Assembly (NCBI GenBank): GCA_044238845.1
Contig: JBIICN010000001.1
Location: 117,425-181,424, forward strand
DNA: 64,000 nt
Source of the DNA: UBA4416 sp044238845
GTDB taxonomy: Bacteria; Bacteroidota; Bacteroidia; B-17B0; Aurantibacillaceae
Direction: 5' to 3'
The notes under the pieces were generated by a model that worked only from the letters and a program-made list of their open reading frames with translations, was not told the origin of the DNA and searched no databases. The number at the start of each line of letters is the position of its first letter. Within the stretch, counting starts at the first letter, position 1. A program made the position numbers and the translations under genes. Shown piece by piece: positions 25,851-35,352 of the stretch.

Positions 25851-25894
25851 CTGAACTTGTTTCATGGTCTCATGAGATACTGAAACAAGTTCAG
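25851..25894. repeat. Inverted repeat with palindromic loop (CTGAACTTGTTTCA family)
   Basis: Perfect 14-bp arms at 25851-25864 and 25881-25894 enclose the 10-bp palindrome TCTCATGAGA at 25868-25877. It lies between sppA and the DsbD-alpha gene. The arms are one of the short repeat types often seen in Bacteroidota spacers. Confidence 0.85.
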
Positions 25895-25923
25895 CATGAC
25901 TAATACGACATAAAGAAGAATAC

Positions 25924-27699
25924 CTACTCTATAATCATCTCGTAAGGCAAGCGTGCTTGAACACCTTTTAACTGCAATACACTTTTAACTTGCTTCACAT
26001 ATTTATATTGTTCACCTAAATTAGTTTTCATGGCGCGAGCTTCCATCTCATCTTTTGTGTTTCCTAATAATTCTTGTAATGGGTCTTTTTGTTTAGGTAA
26101 TAATTGCAATTTGTAATCGCTAACTTTGGCTTGCTTAGCTGCATAAGCAATAGCATCATTAATACCACCTAACTCATCTACTAGGTTAATTTTAATAGCA
26201 TCCGATCCACTCCATACTCGTCCCTGTCCTATGCTATCAATGTTATTTTTCGACGTTTTCCTGCCGGCAGCTACTTTAGTAATAAAAACATCATAAATAT
26301 GCCCAACACTTTGTTGCACATACTCAAATTCCTCTGATGATGCACCTCTTAAAATAGTCCCCACATCACTATGTTTATTCGTATTAACTGTGTCAATCGT
26401 AATTCCTAATTTTTCTGATAATGCTTTTTGAGCATTAGGAATCATCCCAAACACACCAATAGAACCAGTAATGGTATTAGGTTGAGCAAAAATCCGATCG
26501 GCTGCACAACTGATATAATAACCTCCACTTGCAGCCACATCACCCATTGAAACAATAAATGGTTTTGCTTTTTGAGCAAGTACAGTTTCTCTCCAAATAA
26601 CATCAGAAGCTAAAGCACTTCCACCTGGAGAATTAACACGTAATACAATAGCTTTTACATTTTTATCTAAACGAGCATCTCTAATGGCTTTGGCAATACG
26701 CACACTTCCAATTTTCGAATCATCACCTTCTCCACTTTCAATTTCACCAACGGCATAAATCACCGCAATTTTATCTTTAGATATTTTTGATTCTTTAGCT
26801 ACGCCAGAATATTTATTTAAAGACACAAAATTAATTTTATCACTTTCGCTTAAACTAATATTCTTTCGAATATCACTAAATACTTCATCTTCATATTTTA
26901 ATGCATCAACTAATTTATATTTAACAGCATCTTCTGGACTTCTAATTGACAAGTTATTAGCCATATCATTAATATCTTTTGATGTAATATTTCTATTTTT
27001 AGCAATTCCATCCACCATATGATTCCACAGCGACCCTAAATACGTTTCCACTTGCGTTCTGTTAGCATCGCTCATTTTATCAAGCATAAACGGTTCAATG
27101 GCACTTTTAAATTTACCATGTCTAAAAATTTGAACCTCCATATCAAGTTTATCTAACATTTTCTTAAAAAACATGATTTGAGAACTCAAACCTTTTATTT
27201 CCATTCCTCCCTGAGGATTTAAATACAATTTATTAGCAGTGGTGGCTAAGTAATACGCTTTTTGAGAATACACTTCTGAATAAGCATAAATAAATTTACC
27301 GGATGTTTTAAAATCTAACAAAGCATTACGCACTTCTTCTAAGGTAGCAAAGCCAGCAATAGGATTACTAATTTCTAAATAAATACCTTTGATATTATTA
27401 TCATCCTTTGCTTTCTTTAAACTTCCGATAATGTCATTTAAACCTATAGATGGTTCTGGCATAAATGGCCCTAAATCTAACTCTCCAAAAGGATTTTTAA
27501 CCCCACGCTCTTTGATATCTCCATTTAAATCAATTCTTAAAATAGAATTTTCTTTTGGCGTATAAACTTCATGATCATTCATTTTAATAGCTTCAGAAAA
27601 TACACTCGAAATAGATGCAATTACTATAATTACCATTACAACTCCCGTCACTAAAATCCCTAAACATGAGCCAAAAAATGCTCCAAAAAATTGTTTCAT
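25924..27699 (-). CDS. sppA: Signal peptide peptidase SppA, 67-kDa type
   Basis: The 591-residue inner-membrane protease has an N-terminal anchor (about residues 10-35) and two peptidase S49 repeats. The catalytic lysine is in HGKFKSAIEPF (about K198) and the catalytic serine in VAASGGYYIS (about S391), followed by TGSIGVFG as in Escherichia coli SppA. The enzyme cleaves signal peptides left in the membrane after secretion. Length agrees with the tandem-repeat type. It is divergent from folK across a 74-bp spacer. Confidence 0.95.
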   Translation of the reverse strand: MKQFFGAFFGSCLGILVTGVVMVIIVIASISSVFSEAIKMNDHEVYTPKENSILRIDLNGDIKERGVKNPFGELDLGPFMPEPSIGLNDIIGSLKKAKDDNNIKGIYLEISNPIAGFATLEEVRNALLDFKTSGKFIYAYSEVYSQKAYYLATTANKLYLNPQGGMEIKGLSSQIMFFKKMLDKLDMEVQIFRHGKFKSAIEPFMLDKMSDANRTQVETYLGSLWNHMVDGIAKNRNITSKDINDMANNLSIRSPEDAVKYKLVDALKYEDEVFSDIRKNISLSESDKINFVSLNKYSGVAKESKISKDKIAVIYAVGEIESGEGDDSKIGSVRIAKAIRDARLDKNVKAIVLRVNSPGGSALASDVIWRETVLAQKAKPFIVSMGDVAASGGYYISCAADRIFAQPNTITGSIGVFGMIPNAQKALSEKLGITIDTVNTNKHSDVGTILRGASSEEFEYVQQSVGHIYDVFITKVAAGRKTSKNNIDSIGQGRVWSGSDAIKINLVDELGGINDAIAYAAKQAKVSDYKLQLLPKQKDPLQELLGNTKDEMEARAMKTNLGEQYKYVKQVKSVLQLKGVQARLPYEMIIE

Positions 27700-27773
27700 A
27701 CTATTCTTTTAAAAATTAATTATTTACAATAAGCCAATTTAGCGCACATTCTTGTATTTTTACAAATAATTAT

Positions 27774-28268
27774 ATGAACGTGACGTATTTATGTTTGGGC
27801 GGTAATATTGGAGATAGAGAAAAAGCTCTGAGACATGCTATATTAAAAATTTCTCAGCAAATTGGAGAAATTAACTCTATATCAAACATTTATGAAACAG
27901 AAGCCTGGGGAGTAGAAAACCAACAAGCCTACTTAAACCAATGCATTAAAGTAAAAACTAATTTCAAGTCGTATGAATTGATAGATGCTCTTTTACGTAT
28001 TGAAAAAGAATTGGGTAGAGAAAGAACAAATAATCAAACGTACGAACCAAGAACCATTGATATTGATATCCTATTTTACAATAATGACATCATCAACGAA
28101 TCTAACCTTTTAGTTCCTCATCCCAGATTACACTTACGGAAATTTGTATTAATTCCTTTAGAAGAAATAGCATCAAACTATTTGCATCCTTTACTAAATA
28201 AAACTATCTTTAATTTACTATCCGAATGTAAAGATACATCGGAAGTAAAACTATTTAAGACACAATAA
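27774..28268 (+). CDS. folK: 2-amino-4-hydroxy-6-hydroxymethyldihydropteridine pyrophosphokinase
   Basis: The 164-residue enzyme carries the HPPK hallmarks: GGNIGDREKALRHAI near the N-terminus, the central EPRTIDIDILFYN and PHPRLHLRKFVLIPL. It transfers pyrophosphate from ATP to the pterin in folate biosynthesis. It starts a plus-strand run with a deoxynucleoside kinase (6 bases further), the OmpA gene and an RluA-family gene. Confidence 0.95.
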   Translation: MNVTYLCLGGNIGDREKALRHAILKISQQIGEINSISNIYETEAWGVENQQAYLNQCIKVKTNFKSYELIDALLRIEKELGRERTNNQTYEPRTIDIDILFYNNDIINESNLLVPHPRLHLRKFVLIPLEEIASNYLHPLLNKTIFNLLSECKDTSEVKLFKTQ

Positions 28269-28274
28269 TCAAGT

Positions 28275-28877
28275 ATGTATATTTGTATAGAAGGCAATAT
28301 AGGTTCTGGAAAAAGCACCTTAGCTCAAGCTTTAGCTAAAAAATTAAAAGCAACTTATCTTCCAGAACAATTTGAAGATAATACATTACTTCCTCTATTT
28401 TATAATGACCATGCCACATTTGCATTTCCAACAGAATATTCTTTTTTGATTGATAGACAAAAACAATTAACTAATTATTTTAAAAACATCAAAAAAGGAA
28501 CCACCACAATTAGTGATTTTCATTTTGATAAATGTTTATGTTTTGCTAAAGCAAATTTATCATCAGATGATTATTCTTTTTTCAAAAAACACTTTAAACC
28601 TTTACAAAAAACCTTACCCACACCTGATTTAGTAGTTTATCTTGATACATCTACTGATTTATTGTTAAAAAACATTCACAAACGAGGTAGAGAAATTGAA
28701 CGAAGTTTAAAACAAGGATATTTAGCAAAGCTTAAAAAAACTCTTGATAAATACTATATGATTAACGGTAAGATAAATACATTAGTATTAATTTTAACGA
28801 TAAACGAATATAACGATGCTACACTTGAAAATTGTTGTAAAGAAATTTTAGAAATCATTCATTTGAACAAAAAATAA
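28275..28877 (+). CDS. Deoxynucleoside kinase
   Basis: The 200-residue protein has a P-loop near the N-terminus (EGNIGSGKSTLAQAL, residues about 6-20), the acidic segment TTISDFHFDKCLCFAK containing the DRY/ERS-like catalytic region, and an Arg-rich lid (RGREIERSLKQGYL). This is the dNK/dCK family, which phosphorylates deoxynucleosides for salvage. It is closely coupled to folK, 6 bases away. Which deoxynucleoside is preferred cannot be read from the sequence. Confidence 0.9.
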   Translation: MYICIEGNIGSGKSTLAQALAKKLKATYLPEQFEDNTLLPLFYNDHATFAFPTEYSFLIDRQKQLTNYFKNIKKGTTTISDFHFDKCLCFAKANLSSDDYSFFKKHFKPLQKTLPTPDLVVYLDTSTDLLLKNIHKRGREIERSLKQGYLAKLKKTLDKYYMINGKINTLVLILTINEYNDATLENCCKEILEIIHLNKK

Positions 28878-28891
28878 ATTATATTTATAAT

Positions 28892-30850
28892 ATGAGTTTA
28901 ATAAAATATGTATGCTTAATCGCCTTCAGTATTCTCAGCTTTTTTGTTAAAGCCCAAGAATATGACGGAGAACTGCAATTTATAGGGAAAAACTTTTTTA
29001 ATAATAAACCACTTAATAACACGAGAATAAAGGTGGTGAGTAATAATACGGTAATTACAGAGTTTAGTACAAAAGACAACAACAGTTTTAAAACTAAATT
29101 AGATTTTGGTAAAGTATATGACATATACTTGATCAATCCAAACTTTCAAACGATGTACATTAAAGTATTTGCGGATGGAGTTCCTGAAAACAAAAGACAT
29201 TACAGAATGACATACGCTCTAGATATTCCTTTTTTCTTAAAAGATTCAGAGCGAATTGACACCATACATTTTTCAAAACAATTTCATCAAATTGTTTTTG
29301 ACGGAAAATCAAAATTTGTTGATGATACCGTTTACATGAATAAATTCATTAAAAACATTTACAAAAAAGAACCTATTGTAAAAAAAGACACCACTGTTCC
29401 ATTCATCAATACCGAAAAATTAAAAGAATATATTCAATTAGCTGGTAAATTAAGTTTAGACAACGACAAGCAAACTCCTTTAAAAAACAAAACAGTATCG
29501 TTGATTAATAAAAAAGGAGAAGTAATTTCTACCTCTCAAACCACTAACCATGGTATATTTGTTTTTAAAGGAGTGGAATCTGGGCAGGCCGATGAAGTAT
29601 CAGTTAGTATATCTGCCGCCGATAATCCAAATAAAGACAAAATTAAATTACAAAATAGTGCTCTAGAAACAATAGGATTATCTTCTACAACAGATAATTT
29701 AACATATACTTTTAAAAATAGCGAAAATAAAATTATTGAAGCAAAATTAAAAGATCAAGATTTTGATTTTAACATAGCTGGTAAACTCATTGCAACTAAT
29801 GGCGATTTAAAAAAAATCGGATCAAACAAAACTGTTTATTTACTAGGAGATAAAAACAACGTGATTCAAAAAACAAAAACAAATGTTTTAGGAACATTCT
29901 TATTTTCAAACATTAAACCTAATCAATCATACTCCATAGCTTATGACAGTGCTGATGCCGAATTAAACTTTATCATGAATTTATATAGTGTAAAAGATAA
30001 ATTTATTAAGCGATTAGATTCCGTTTCTGGTAAAAAATTCATTTACAAATTTCTATCTGTCACTGGAAATGCCTTTAACGATTTGATAATGGACGACTCT
30101 GATTTAAAAATGAACATTAAGTTAAAACTATTTGGAGAAAACAAAAACAATCCAATTTCAGACATGAAAGTCATGTTGCTAAATGACAAATATCAACCAA
30201 TTGATTCTGCGATGACAGATAAAAACGGGGATTTTTCATTCAAACATTTGCCATATACTAAGCAGGTTTTATTAACTGTAAATAATGAAAAAGATGTTTT
30301 AGAGGCTTTTAATAATATTTTAGTGTTTGATAATGAAGACAATTTAATCAAAATTGTTTCGGGTGTGAAGGGTAAAAAATTTGAATACCGCCCTTTAGAA
30401 ACAGAGATGCAACGCTTTACCGAAATGTATGTAGATGATCCTTGGTTGGCAATTATAGAGCAAGAAAATGTAGCAAAAAAGAAAGCTGGGTCTAGTGAAA
30501 CTATTATTGAAAACATTTTATTTGAATTCAATAAATCTGAACTACAAGAACAATCAAAACAAACTCTAGATAAAGTAGTTTTGGCGATGTCCACAAACCA
30601 AAAATTTAACATTGAGTTAAGTGCGCATAGTGATAGTAAAGGAGGTGATGCTTATAATTTAAAATTAAGTGAACAAAGAGCTAATTCCGCTAAAAACTAT
30701 ATCATCAGCAAAGGCATAGCTGGTAATCGAATTTCATCAAAAGGCTATGGCGAATCTAAGCTATTAAATAACTGTGGCAATAATGTTATTTGTAGTGATG
30801 ATGAACATGCAGTTAACCGTCGTTTAGAATTTAAATTAATTTTCAAATAA
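28892..30850 (+). CDS. OmpA-family cell-envelope protein with carboxypeptidase-regulatory-like repeats
   Basis: The 652-residue product has a signal peptide (about 1-20). A long N-terminal region includes CarboxypepD-reg-like beta-sandwich units (repeats of the type LKDQDFDFNIAGKL...NKTVYLLGDK...NVLGTFLFSNIKP and SDMKVMLLND...DKNGDFSFKHLP). It ends in an OmpA peptidoglycan-binding domain (about 540-652) with ILFEFNKSEL, HSDSKGGDAYNLKLSEQRA and RRLEF. It probably anchors the outer membrane to the cell wall. The gene starts 14 bases after the kinase gene. Confidence 0.86.
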   Translation: MSLIKYVCLIAFSILSFFVKAQEYDGELQFIGKNFFNNKPLNNTRIKVVSNNTVITEFSTKDNNSFKTKLDFGKVYDIYLINPNFQTMYIKVFADGVPENKRHYRMTYALDIPFFLKDSERIDTIHFSKQFHQIVFDGKSKFVDDTVYMNKFIKNIYKKEPIVKKDTTVPFINTEKLKEYIQLAGKLSLDNDKQTPLKNKTVSLINKKGEVISTSQTTNHGIFVFKGVESGQADEVSVSISAADNPNKDKIKLQNSALETIGLSSTTDNLTYTFKNSENKIIEAKLKDQDFDFNIAGKLIATNGDLKKIGSNKTVYLLGDKNNVIQKTKTNVLGTFLFSNIKPNQSYSIAYDSADAELNFIMNLYSVKDKFIKRLDSVSGKKFIYKFLSVTGNAFNDLIMDDSDLKMNIKLKLFGENKNNPISDMKVMLLNDKYQPIDSAMTDKNGDFSFKHLPYTKQVLLTVNNEKDVLEAFNNILVFDNEDNLIKIVSGVKGKKFEYRPLETEMQRFTEMYVDDPWLAIIEQENVAKKKAGSSETIIENILFEFNKSELQEQSKQTLDKVVLAMSTNQKFNIELSAHSDSKGGDAYNLKLSEQRANSAKNYIISKGIAGNRISSKGYGESKLLNNCGNNVICSDDEHAVNRRLEFKLIFK

Positions 30851-30854
30851 ATAC

Positions 30855-31562
30855 ATGTTCTCTCCTCAGGAATTAATTGAAGCATCTCAAATAATATATG
30901 AAGATAATCATCTCATTATTATCAATAAAAAAGCATCTGAAATAGTTCAGGGAGATAAAACTGGGGATATGCCTTTGTCTGAAAAAGTAAAAAACTTCAT
31001 CAAACAAAGAGATAATAAACCTGGCAATGTATTTTGTGGTGTTTGCCATCGTTTAGATAGGCCTGTTTCAGGCATCGTGATATTTGCTAAAACATCAAAA
31101 GCTTTATCTCGTATGAATGAACTATTTAGAGATAAAACTATTCAAAAAACCTATTGGGCTGTGGTGAAAAATAAGCCGCCACAAATTACTCAACGCTTAA
31201 CTCACTATTTAATTAAAAACGAAAAAACAAATACTTCTAAAGCCTTTCCTACAGAAAAAACAGGAGCGTTAAAAGCTGAACTATCTTATACTCTCATTGC
31301 ATCCATTTCAAATTATCACTTATTAGAAATCAATTTATATACAGGAAGGCATCATCAAATACGGGCGCAATTATCTGCTATTGGATGCCCTATTAAAGGG
31401 GATTTAAAGTATGGCTTTGACAGATCAAACCAAACTCCTTTTATCCATTTGCATTCATACAAAACAGAATTTATTCATCCTATAAAGCAAGAACCAATAA
31501 GTGTGACTTGTAAACCAAGAACAGATGATACTGTTTGGAATGAATTAGTAAAATTAGTTTAA
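30855..31562 (+). CDS. RluA-family RNA pseudouridine synthase
   Basis: The 235-residue protein has the catalytic motif HRLDRPVSG (Asp68), then FAKTSKALSRMNELFR and the C-terminal GRHHQIRAQLSAIGCPIKGDLKYG block, all typical of the RluA family. It converts a uridine of rRNA or tRNA into pseudouridine; the exact target is not deducible. It lacks the N-terminal S4 domain, as in RluA-like short members. The stop overlaps by 4 bases the stop of the converging barrel gene, sharing the palindromic TTAA. Confidence 0.9.
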   Translation: MFSPQELIEASQIIYEDNHLIIINKKASEIVQGDKTGDMPLSEKVKNFIKQRDNKPGNVFCGVCHRLDRPVSGIVIFAKTSKALSRMNELFRDKTIQKTYWAVVKNKPPQITQRLTHYLIKNEKTNTSKAFPTEKTGALKAELSYTLIASISNYHLLEINLYTGRHHQIRAQLSAIGCPIKGDLKYGFDRSNQTPFIHLHSYKTEFIHPIKQEPISVTCKPRTDDTVWNELVKLV

Positions 31563-32185
31563 ATTTTTCCTTGTAAGCCAATACCAAAGTTTACTCCGCC
31601 TCCTTTTAAATGAAGAATACCTGGTAAATTAGTATTGGTATTTCTAAAATCTAAATTACTATATGTGTAATTCACATATGCTAAATTAATAAACATACCC
31701 ACATACTTACCAAAATAAAAACGAGGCTGCAAATGTAAATCATAAACCAAACCACCTCCTTTTGCAGAAGAAATAGCTTGATCTCTTGCTTCCCAATTTA
31801 ATGTAGAATACCCTATATTAAAACCAGCTAACATATCAACATACTTAGCTCTCACAAAGTGAGCATTAATTAATACGGTGGCGTCTAAAGCTTTAATTGA
31901 AGGTTTAGAATTGGTTGTAGAATCTTTTTCTGTAAAATAATCTGATAACTGAACTTTAGCTCCAACACCTAACCAATTCAACACTCCTCTTTCGTAATGT
32001 AAATTCAGCATTTTATTAGCTGCCGCATTAGAAGTTGATTTTGGCTCTGCTGCAACTTGTGATACATAATTATAAATACCTAAATCAGCACCAAAGCCAA
32101 CAACATTTGTATTTTTCTCGAAACTTTTTTGCGCTAATAAATTAATTGAACTTAACATTCCGAAAACTAAAATGGCTTTCTTCAT
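31559..32185 (-). CDS. Outer-membrane beta-barrel protein
   Basis: The 208-residue product has a signal peptide ending near LLAQKS (about 18-20). Strands with the alternating pattern of small barrels follow (GFGADLGIYNYV, WLGVGAKVQLSDYF, LINAHFVRAKYVDMLAGFNIGYS, LHLQPRFYFGKYVGMFINLAYVNY), ending in VNFGIGLQGKI. It is 27 bases downstream of the PorE-like gene and probably cotranscribed with it. Function unknown; I infer an outer-membrane location. Confidence 0.8.
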   Translation of the reverse strand: MKKAILVFGMLSSINLLAQKSFEKNTNVVGFGADLGIYNYVSQVAAEPKSTSNAAANKMLNLHYERGVLNWLGVGAKVQLSDYFTEKDSTTNSKPSIKALDATVLINAHFVRAKYVDMLAGFNIGYSTLNWEARDQAISSAKGGGLVYDLHLQPRFYFGKYVGMFINLAYVNYTYSNLDFRNTNTNLPGILHLKGGGVNFGIGLQGKI

Positions 32186-32211
32186 TATATATTTTTTTTA
32201 ATAAAGTTAAT

Positions 32212-34236
32212 TTATTTACTGATAATTAAAAATTCCGTACGACGATTTTTTGCTTTTCCCTCTTCTGAGGTATTATCTGCAATTGGTTTATTAGGTCCAA
32301 AACCTTTAGCCGTAATTCGTTTCCCCTCCACTCCTTTTTCTTCTAAATACGCTTTTACGGTATAAGCCCGATTAGCAGACAGAGCTTCATTAGCTTTAAC
32401 AGCACCAACATTATCTGTGTGCCCTTGTATTTCGAGAATGATACTTGGATTTTCTCTTAAATATTCTGCAAAAGCTTCTAATACAATAAATGACTCCTTT
32501 TTTAAATCGGCTGAATTAGTATTATAATACAAATTATTTATCACAAAAGAACTTCCTTCTTTAGCTTCGTTTACTTCTATTTTTACGGGCTTAGGTTGAT
32601 TTGCAAAACTTGCTTCTTTCACACTCACTACTTTAGATGAAAAAGCATAATCATCTTTTTTAACTGTGATTAAAACATCATCCTTCTTTTTTAAGTTAAT
32701 GGCTACCATAGCTGTACCTTTCACTGAATCAACAACGGCCAAGGTTTTTTCTTTTGTTACAGTATTGGTAACTTCTACCGTTGCGCCCTCAATTTTATTT
32801 CCAGATTTGTCTTTCATTTCTATATTCATAAAAGTTGTTTCTTGTGGACGAGCTTCCTTGTATAAATCAAAAGAATATAAATCATAACGTCCTACACCTT
32901 TACCTCTCATTTTTCCTTCATCATACGAAAAGAAATATCCCGTTTTACTATCTGTACTTACAAAAAAACCAACATCATCCGCTTCAGTATTAATTGGATA
33001 ACCAATATTTTCAGGTTCTACCCAATTCCCTTTTTCATCTTTTCGGACGTAAAAAATGTCCATTCCTCCAAAACCAAAATGTCCATCACTACTAAAATAT
33101 AATGTTTCGCTATCTGAGTGAATAAAAGGCGTTTTTTCGTGACCTTGAGTATTAATTTTCGGCCCCATGTTTTGAGGAACTCCCCACACACCAGTCTTGG
33201 GATCTTTACGAGTTACATATAAATCAATGCCTCCATAACCACCAGGTCTATCACTTGCAAAATATAAAGCATTTCCATCCGCACTTAATGTTGGTTGCGA
33301 ATCCCAATAAATAGGATGATTGACATTGGCACCTATTTTACTAATTTCACTCCATGAATCATCTTCATTTTTACTCACATAAATATCACAATTAGGTTGG
33401 GCACCACCTTCCAGACGTTGCATAGCGAAGTATAATAATTTATTATCAATAGAGATAGTGCAACCACCTTGGTTATCATCTGTTGTATTAAACGGTGGCG
33501 ACATTGGTTCCCCAATATTAAACACCCCTGTTTTATCTCTATTAGAAACCATAAACACTTCTTTTTCCCCATCCAATGCTTTTACAGTATTCATTGATTT
33601 TAAAGGAACTTTACGAGTAAAAAAACATAATTTATCATCTGGAGAAATATATGCTAAATATTCGTCGGTTTTTGTGGAAACACCAGTAACGACTTTAGGT
33701 TCAAAGGGGACAATTTTCTTTTTAAGTTCACTTTCTTTTTTAGCATACTTAATCATTTCTTTGGCTTGATAAATTTGTCCTTCATATTCTTTTCCAAACT
33801 TTTTATCATCATCATCCTTAAATTTAATAAACTGCTGTAAGTACTTAATAGCAGAATCATTTTTTACTTCTTCGTAATAATTAAACCCAATATAGTAATA
33901 TGGTTCGGAGTGTATTTTAGGACATGAGGCAATTGCCTTATAAAAATATGGAACTGCTGCGGCAAAAGATTTATTTTCCAATTTACTATGTACCACAATT
34001 TCTCGGGCCATTGCCATATTTGCTTCAGCAAAATCAGGCTCTTCGGCCAAACATTCTCTTAAAAAACCTAAACGCTCAGGCTTTTTATATTTCTTTTTAT
34101 CAATGGCTTTTTCATAAAGCTTGAGGGCTTTTTTATTATCTATCTCTACACAAAATTTAGAAGAACCTTCTTCCTCGTCTTGAGCAAAGAATGATAAGGA
34201 GAACAATAATAAAAAAGAGAGTACAATTTTGTTCAT
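32212..34236 (-). CDS. TPR/WD40-like propeller/OmpA protein, PorE-like
   Basis: The 674-residue protein has a signal peptide. A TPR-like helical region (about 30-160, with AKEMIKYAKKES) is followed by a PD40/WD40 beta-propeller (about 185-460) with repeated DSQPTLSADGNALYFASDRPGGYGGIDLY-type units. A regulatory-like beta-sandwich (about 475-545) precedes an OmpA peptidoglycan-binding domain (about 560-674; ILEIQGHTDNVG, NRRTEFLI). This order of four domains matches PorE of the type IX secretion machinery in Porphyromonas gingivalis (family knowledge), but several related proteins exist per genome. A role in T9SS is therefore only suggested. Confidence 0.85.
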   Translation of the reverse strand: MNKIVLSFLLLFSLSFFAQDEEEGSSKFCVEIDNKKALKLYEKAIDKKKYKKPERLGFLRECLAEEPDFAEANMAMAREIVVHSKLENKSFAAAVPYFYKAIASCPKIHSEPYYYIGFNYYEEVKNDSAIKYLQQFIKFKDDDDKKFGKEYEGQIYQAKEMIKYAKKESELKKKIVPFEPKVVTGVSTKTDEYLAYISPDDKLCFFTRKVPLKSMNTVKALDGEKEVFMVSNRDKTGVFNIGEPMSPPFNTTDDNQGGCTISIDNKLLYFAMQRLEGGAQPNCDIYVSKNEDDSWSEISKIGANVNHPIYWDSQPTLSADGNALYFASDRPGGYGGIDLYVTRKDPKTGVWGVPQNMGPKINTQGHEKTPFIHSDSETLYFSSDGHFGFGGMDIFYVRKDEKGNWVEPENIGYPINTEADDVGFFVSTDSKTGYFFSYDEGKMRGKGVGRYDLYSFDLYKEARPQETTFMNIEMKDKSGNKIEGATVEVTNTVTKEKTLAVVDSVKGTAMVAINLKKKDDVLITVKKDDYAFSSKVVSVKEASFANQPKPVKIEVNEAKEGSSFVINNLYYNTNSADLKKESFIVLEAFAEYLRENPSIILEIQGHTDNVGAVKANEALSANRAYTVKAYLEEKGVEGKRITAKGFGPNKPIADNTSEEGKAKNRRTEFLIISK

Positions 34237-34313
34237 AGTGCTTTAAAATTAGATTCAAGTAAATTTATAAAACCAATAACTTTCTAAACTTTCAAACTCA
34301 CTTAAGTATTAAC

Positions 34314-35252
34314 TTACTTAGGTTTATAAACTGGAGTTTGTTTATTGGGTTCTGGTTTTTTAACGTTATCGGTTTTATCTTTATCTTTTCTGATATCAAT
34401 CGCTGGTTCGTAAACCCATTTTCCTTTTTTCATTTCCAAGGCATCAAAACTCCCATCTGGTCCGTAATATTGATATTGACCTTCCAACGTTGGATCTAAG
34501 CCATTTGGTGCTAGATGACTAAAGATAATTTGTTTTCGGCTGGAGTTATATTTTAACGACATCGCTACTTCACTAGCGTATTCAAACATAATACGTTTAG
34601 CAAACTTACCAGGAAATTTAAATACATCTTTTCCAAATACAGGCGTTCCATCAGGTTTAAAGGATAAAATATCTATAAACTTTCGTTGTGTTAATTTATC
34701 GTTTCCATCCCAAGCAATTAAGGTGTAAAACTCTTCGTCGGATTTAACGCAATCTACATACAACATACCAAACCATTTACTAGGGTCAGAAATATAGTTC
34801 TCAGGAGTTTTAACGGTTGCTGATTTATCGGCTAAAGGAAATACTTCGTATTGAGAAGTAGTTTCTTTTTTAAACAAACCTTTTTTAATGGTTTTAGAAT
34901 TATTGACTTGTATAAATCCAAAAAAAGCATGCGTTTGATCTTCTTTAATAATATTCCAAGTAATAATTCTAAATTTTTTATCAGGAGCCATTAATAAAGA
35001 GACATCCTTTTTTAAACTGTCAAATGGATATTGCAATGATTTCTCATCTTTTAATACCTCATTCCACAATGCAATAAATTGTTTATTTGCTTCAAATTTA
35101 TTTTTCTCTTTTTTACTAAAAAATACGCGTTGAGAAATATTTTGCAATGAATCTTCTAGATCTGCATAATATTTAACCTCGGGTTCCGTCAACTGAGCAA
35201 AACTCAACTGACAAACAAGTGATGTGCAAATAAAAAGAAAGAGATTTCGCAT
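34314..35252 (-). CDS. Secreted protein of unknown function
   Basis: The 312-residue protein has a signal peptide (FLFICTSLVCQLSFAQ, about residues 4-20), an N-terminal helical part with charged residues (about 25-95), a beta-rich domain (about 100-275) with LYVDCVKSDEEFYTLIAWDGNDK and YQYYGPDGSFDALEMKKGKW, and a low-complexity, Lys/Pro/Asp-rich tail. I do not recognise a named domain. Related proteins are, to my knowledge, conserved as hypotheticals in Bacteroidota. It lies 77 bases upstream of the PorE-like gene on the same strand. Confidence 0.75.
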   Translation of the reverse strand: MRNLFLFICTSLVCQLSFAQLTEPEVKYYADLEDSLQNISQRVFFSKKEKNKFEANKQFIALWNEVLKDEKSLQYPFDSLKKDVSLLMAPDKKFRIITWNIIKEDQTHAFFGFIQVNNSKTIKKGLFKKETTSQYEVFPLADKSATVKTPENYISDPSKWFGMLYVDCVKSDEEFYTLIAWDGNDKLTQRKFIDILSFKPDGTPVFGKDVFKFPGKFAKRIMFEYASEVAMSLKYNSSRKQIIFSHLAPNGLDPTLEGQYQYYGPDGSFDALEMKKGKWVYEPAIDIRKDKDKTDNVKKPEPNKQTPVYKPK

Positions 35253-35301
35253 TGCTCTATAACTAATTTATGAGTGGAAAGTTACAGAAAAAAATTAGGC
35301 T

Positions 35302-35339
35302 AGACCCGTCAGGTTTTAAAAACCTAACGGGTCTTTTCT
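35302..35339. repeat. Palindromic GACCCGT...ACGGGTC hairpin
   Basis: GACCCGT with ACGGGTC and AGGTTTT with AAAACCT form a hairpin with one mismatch and a short loop. It lies between the ABC-F gene and the secreted-protein gene, followed by TTTT on the plus strand. It may serve as a terminator-like hairpin, and similar palindromes are common in Bacteroidota spacers. Confidence 0.75.
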
Positions 35340-35352
35340 AAATAAACGTTAA

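Noticed and set aside
27774..28877. A folate operon formed by folK with folA
   Set aside because: folA is at 58148-58642 in a different transcription unit; folK is followed by a deoxynucleoside kinase and envelope genes.
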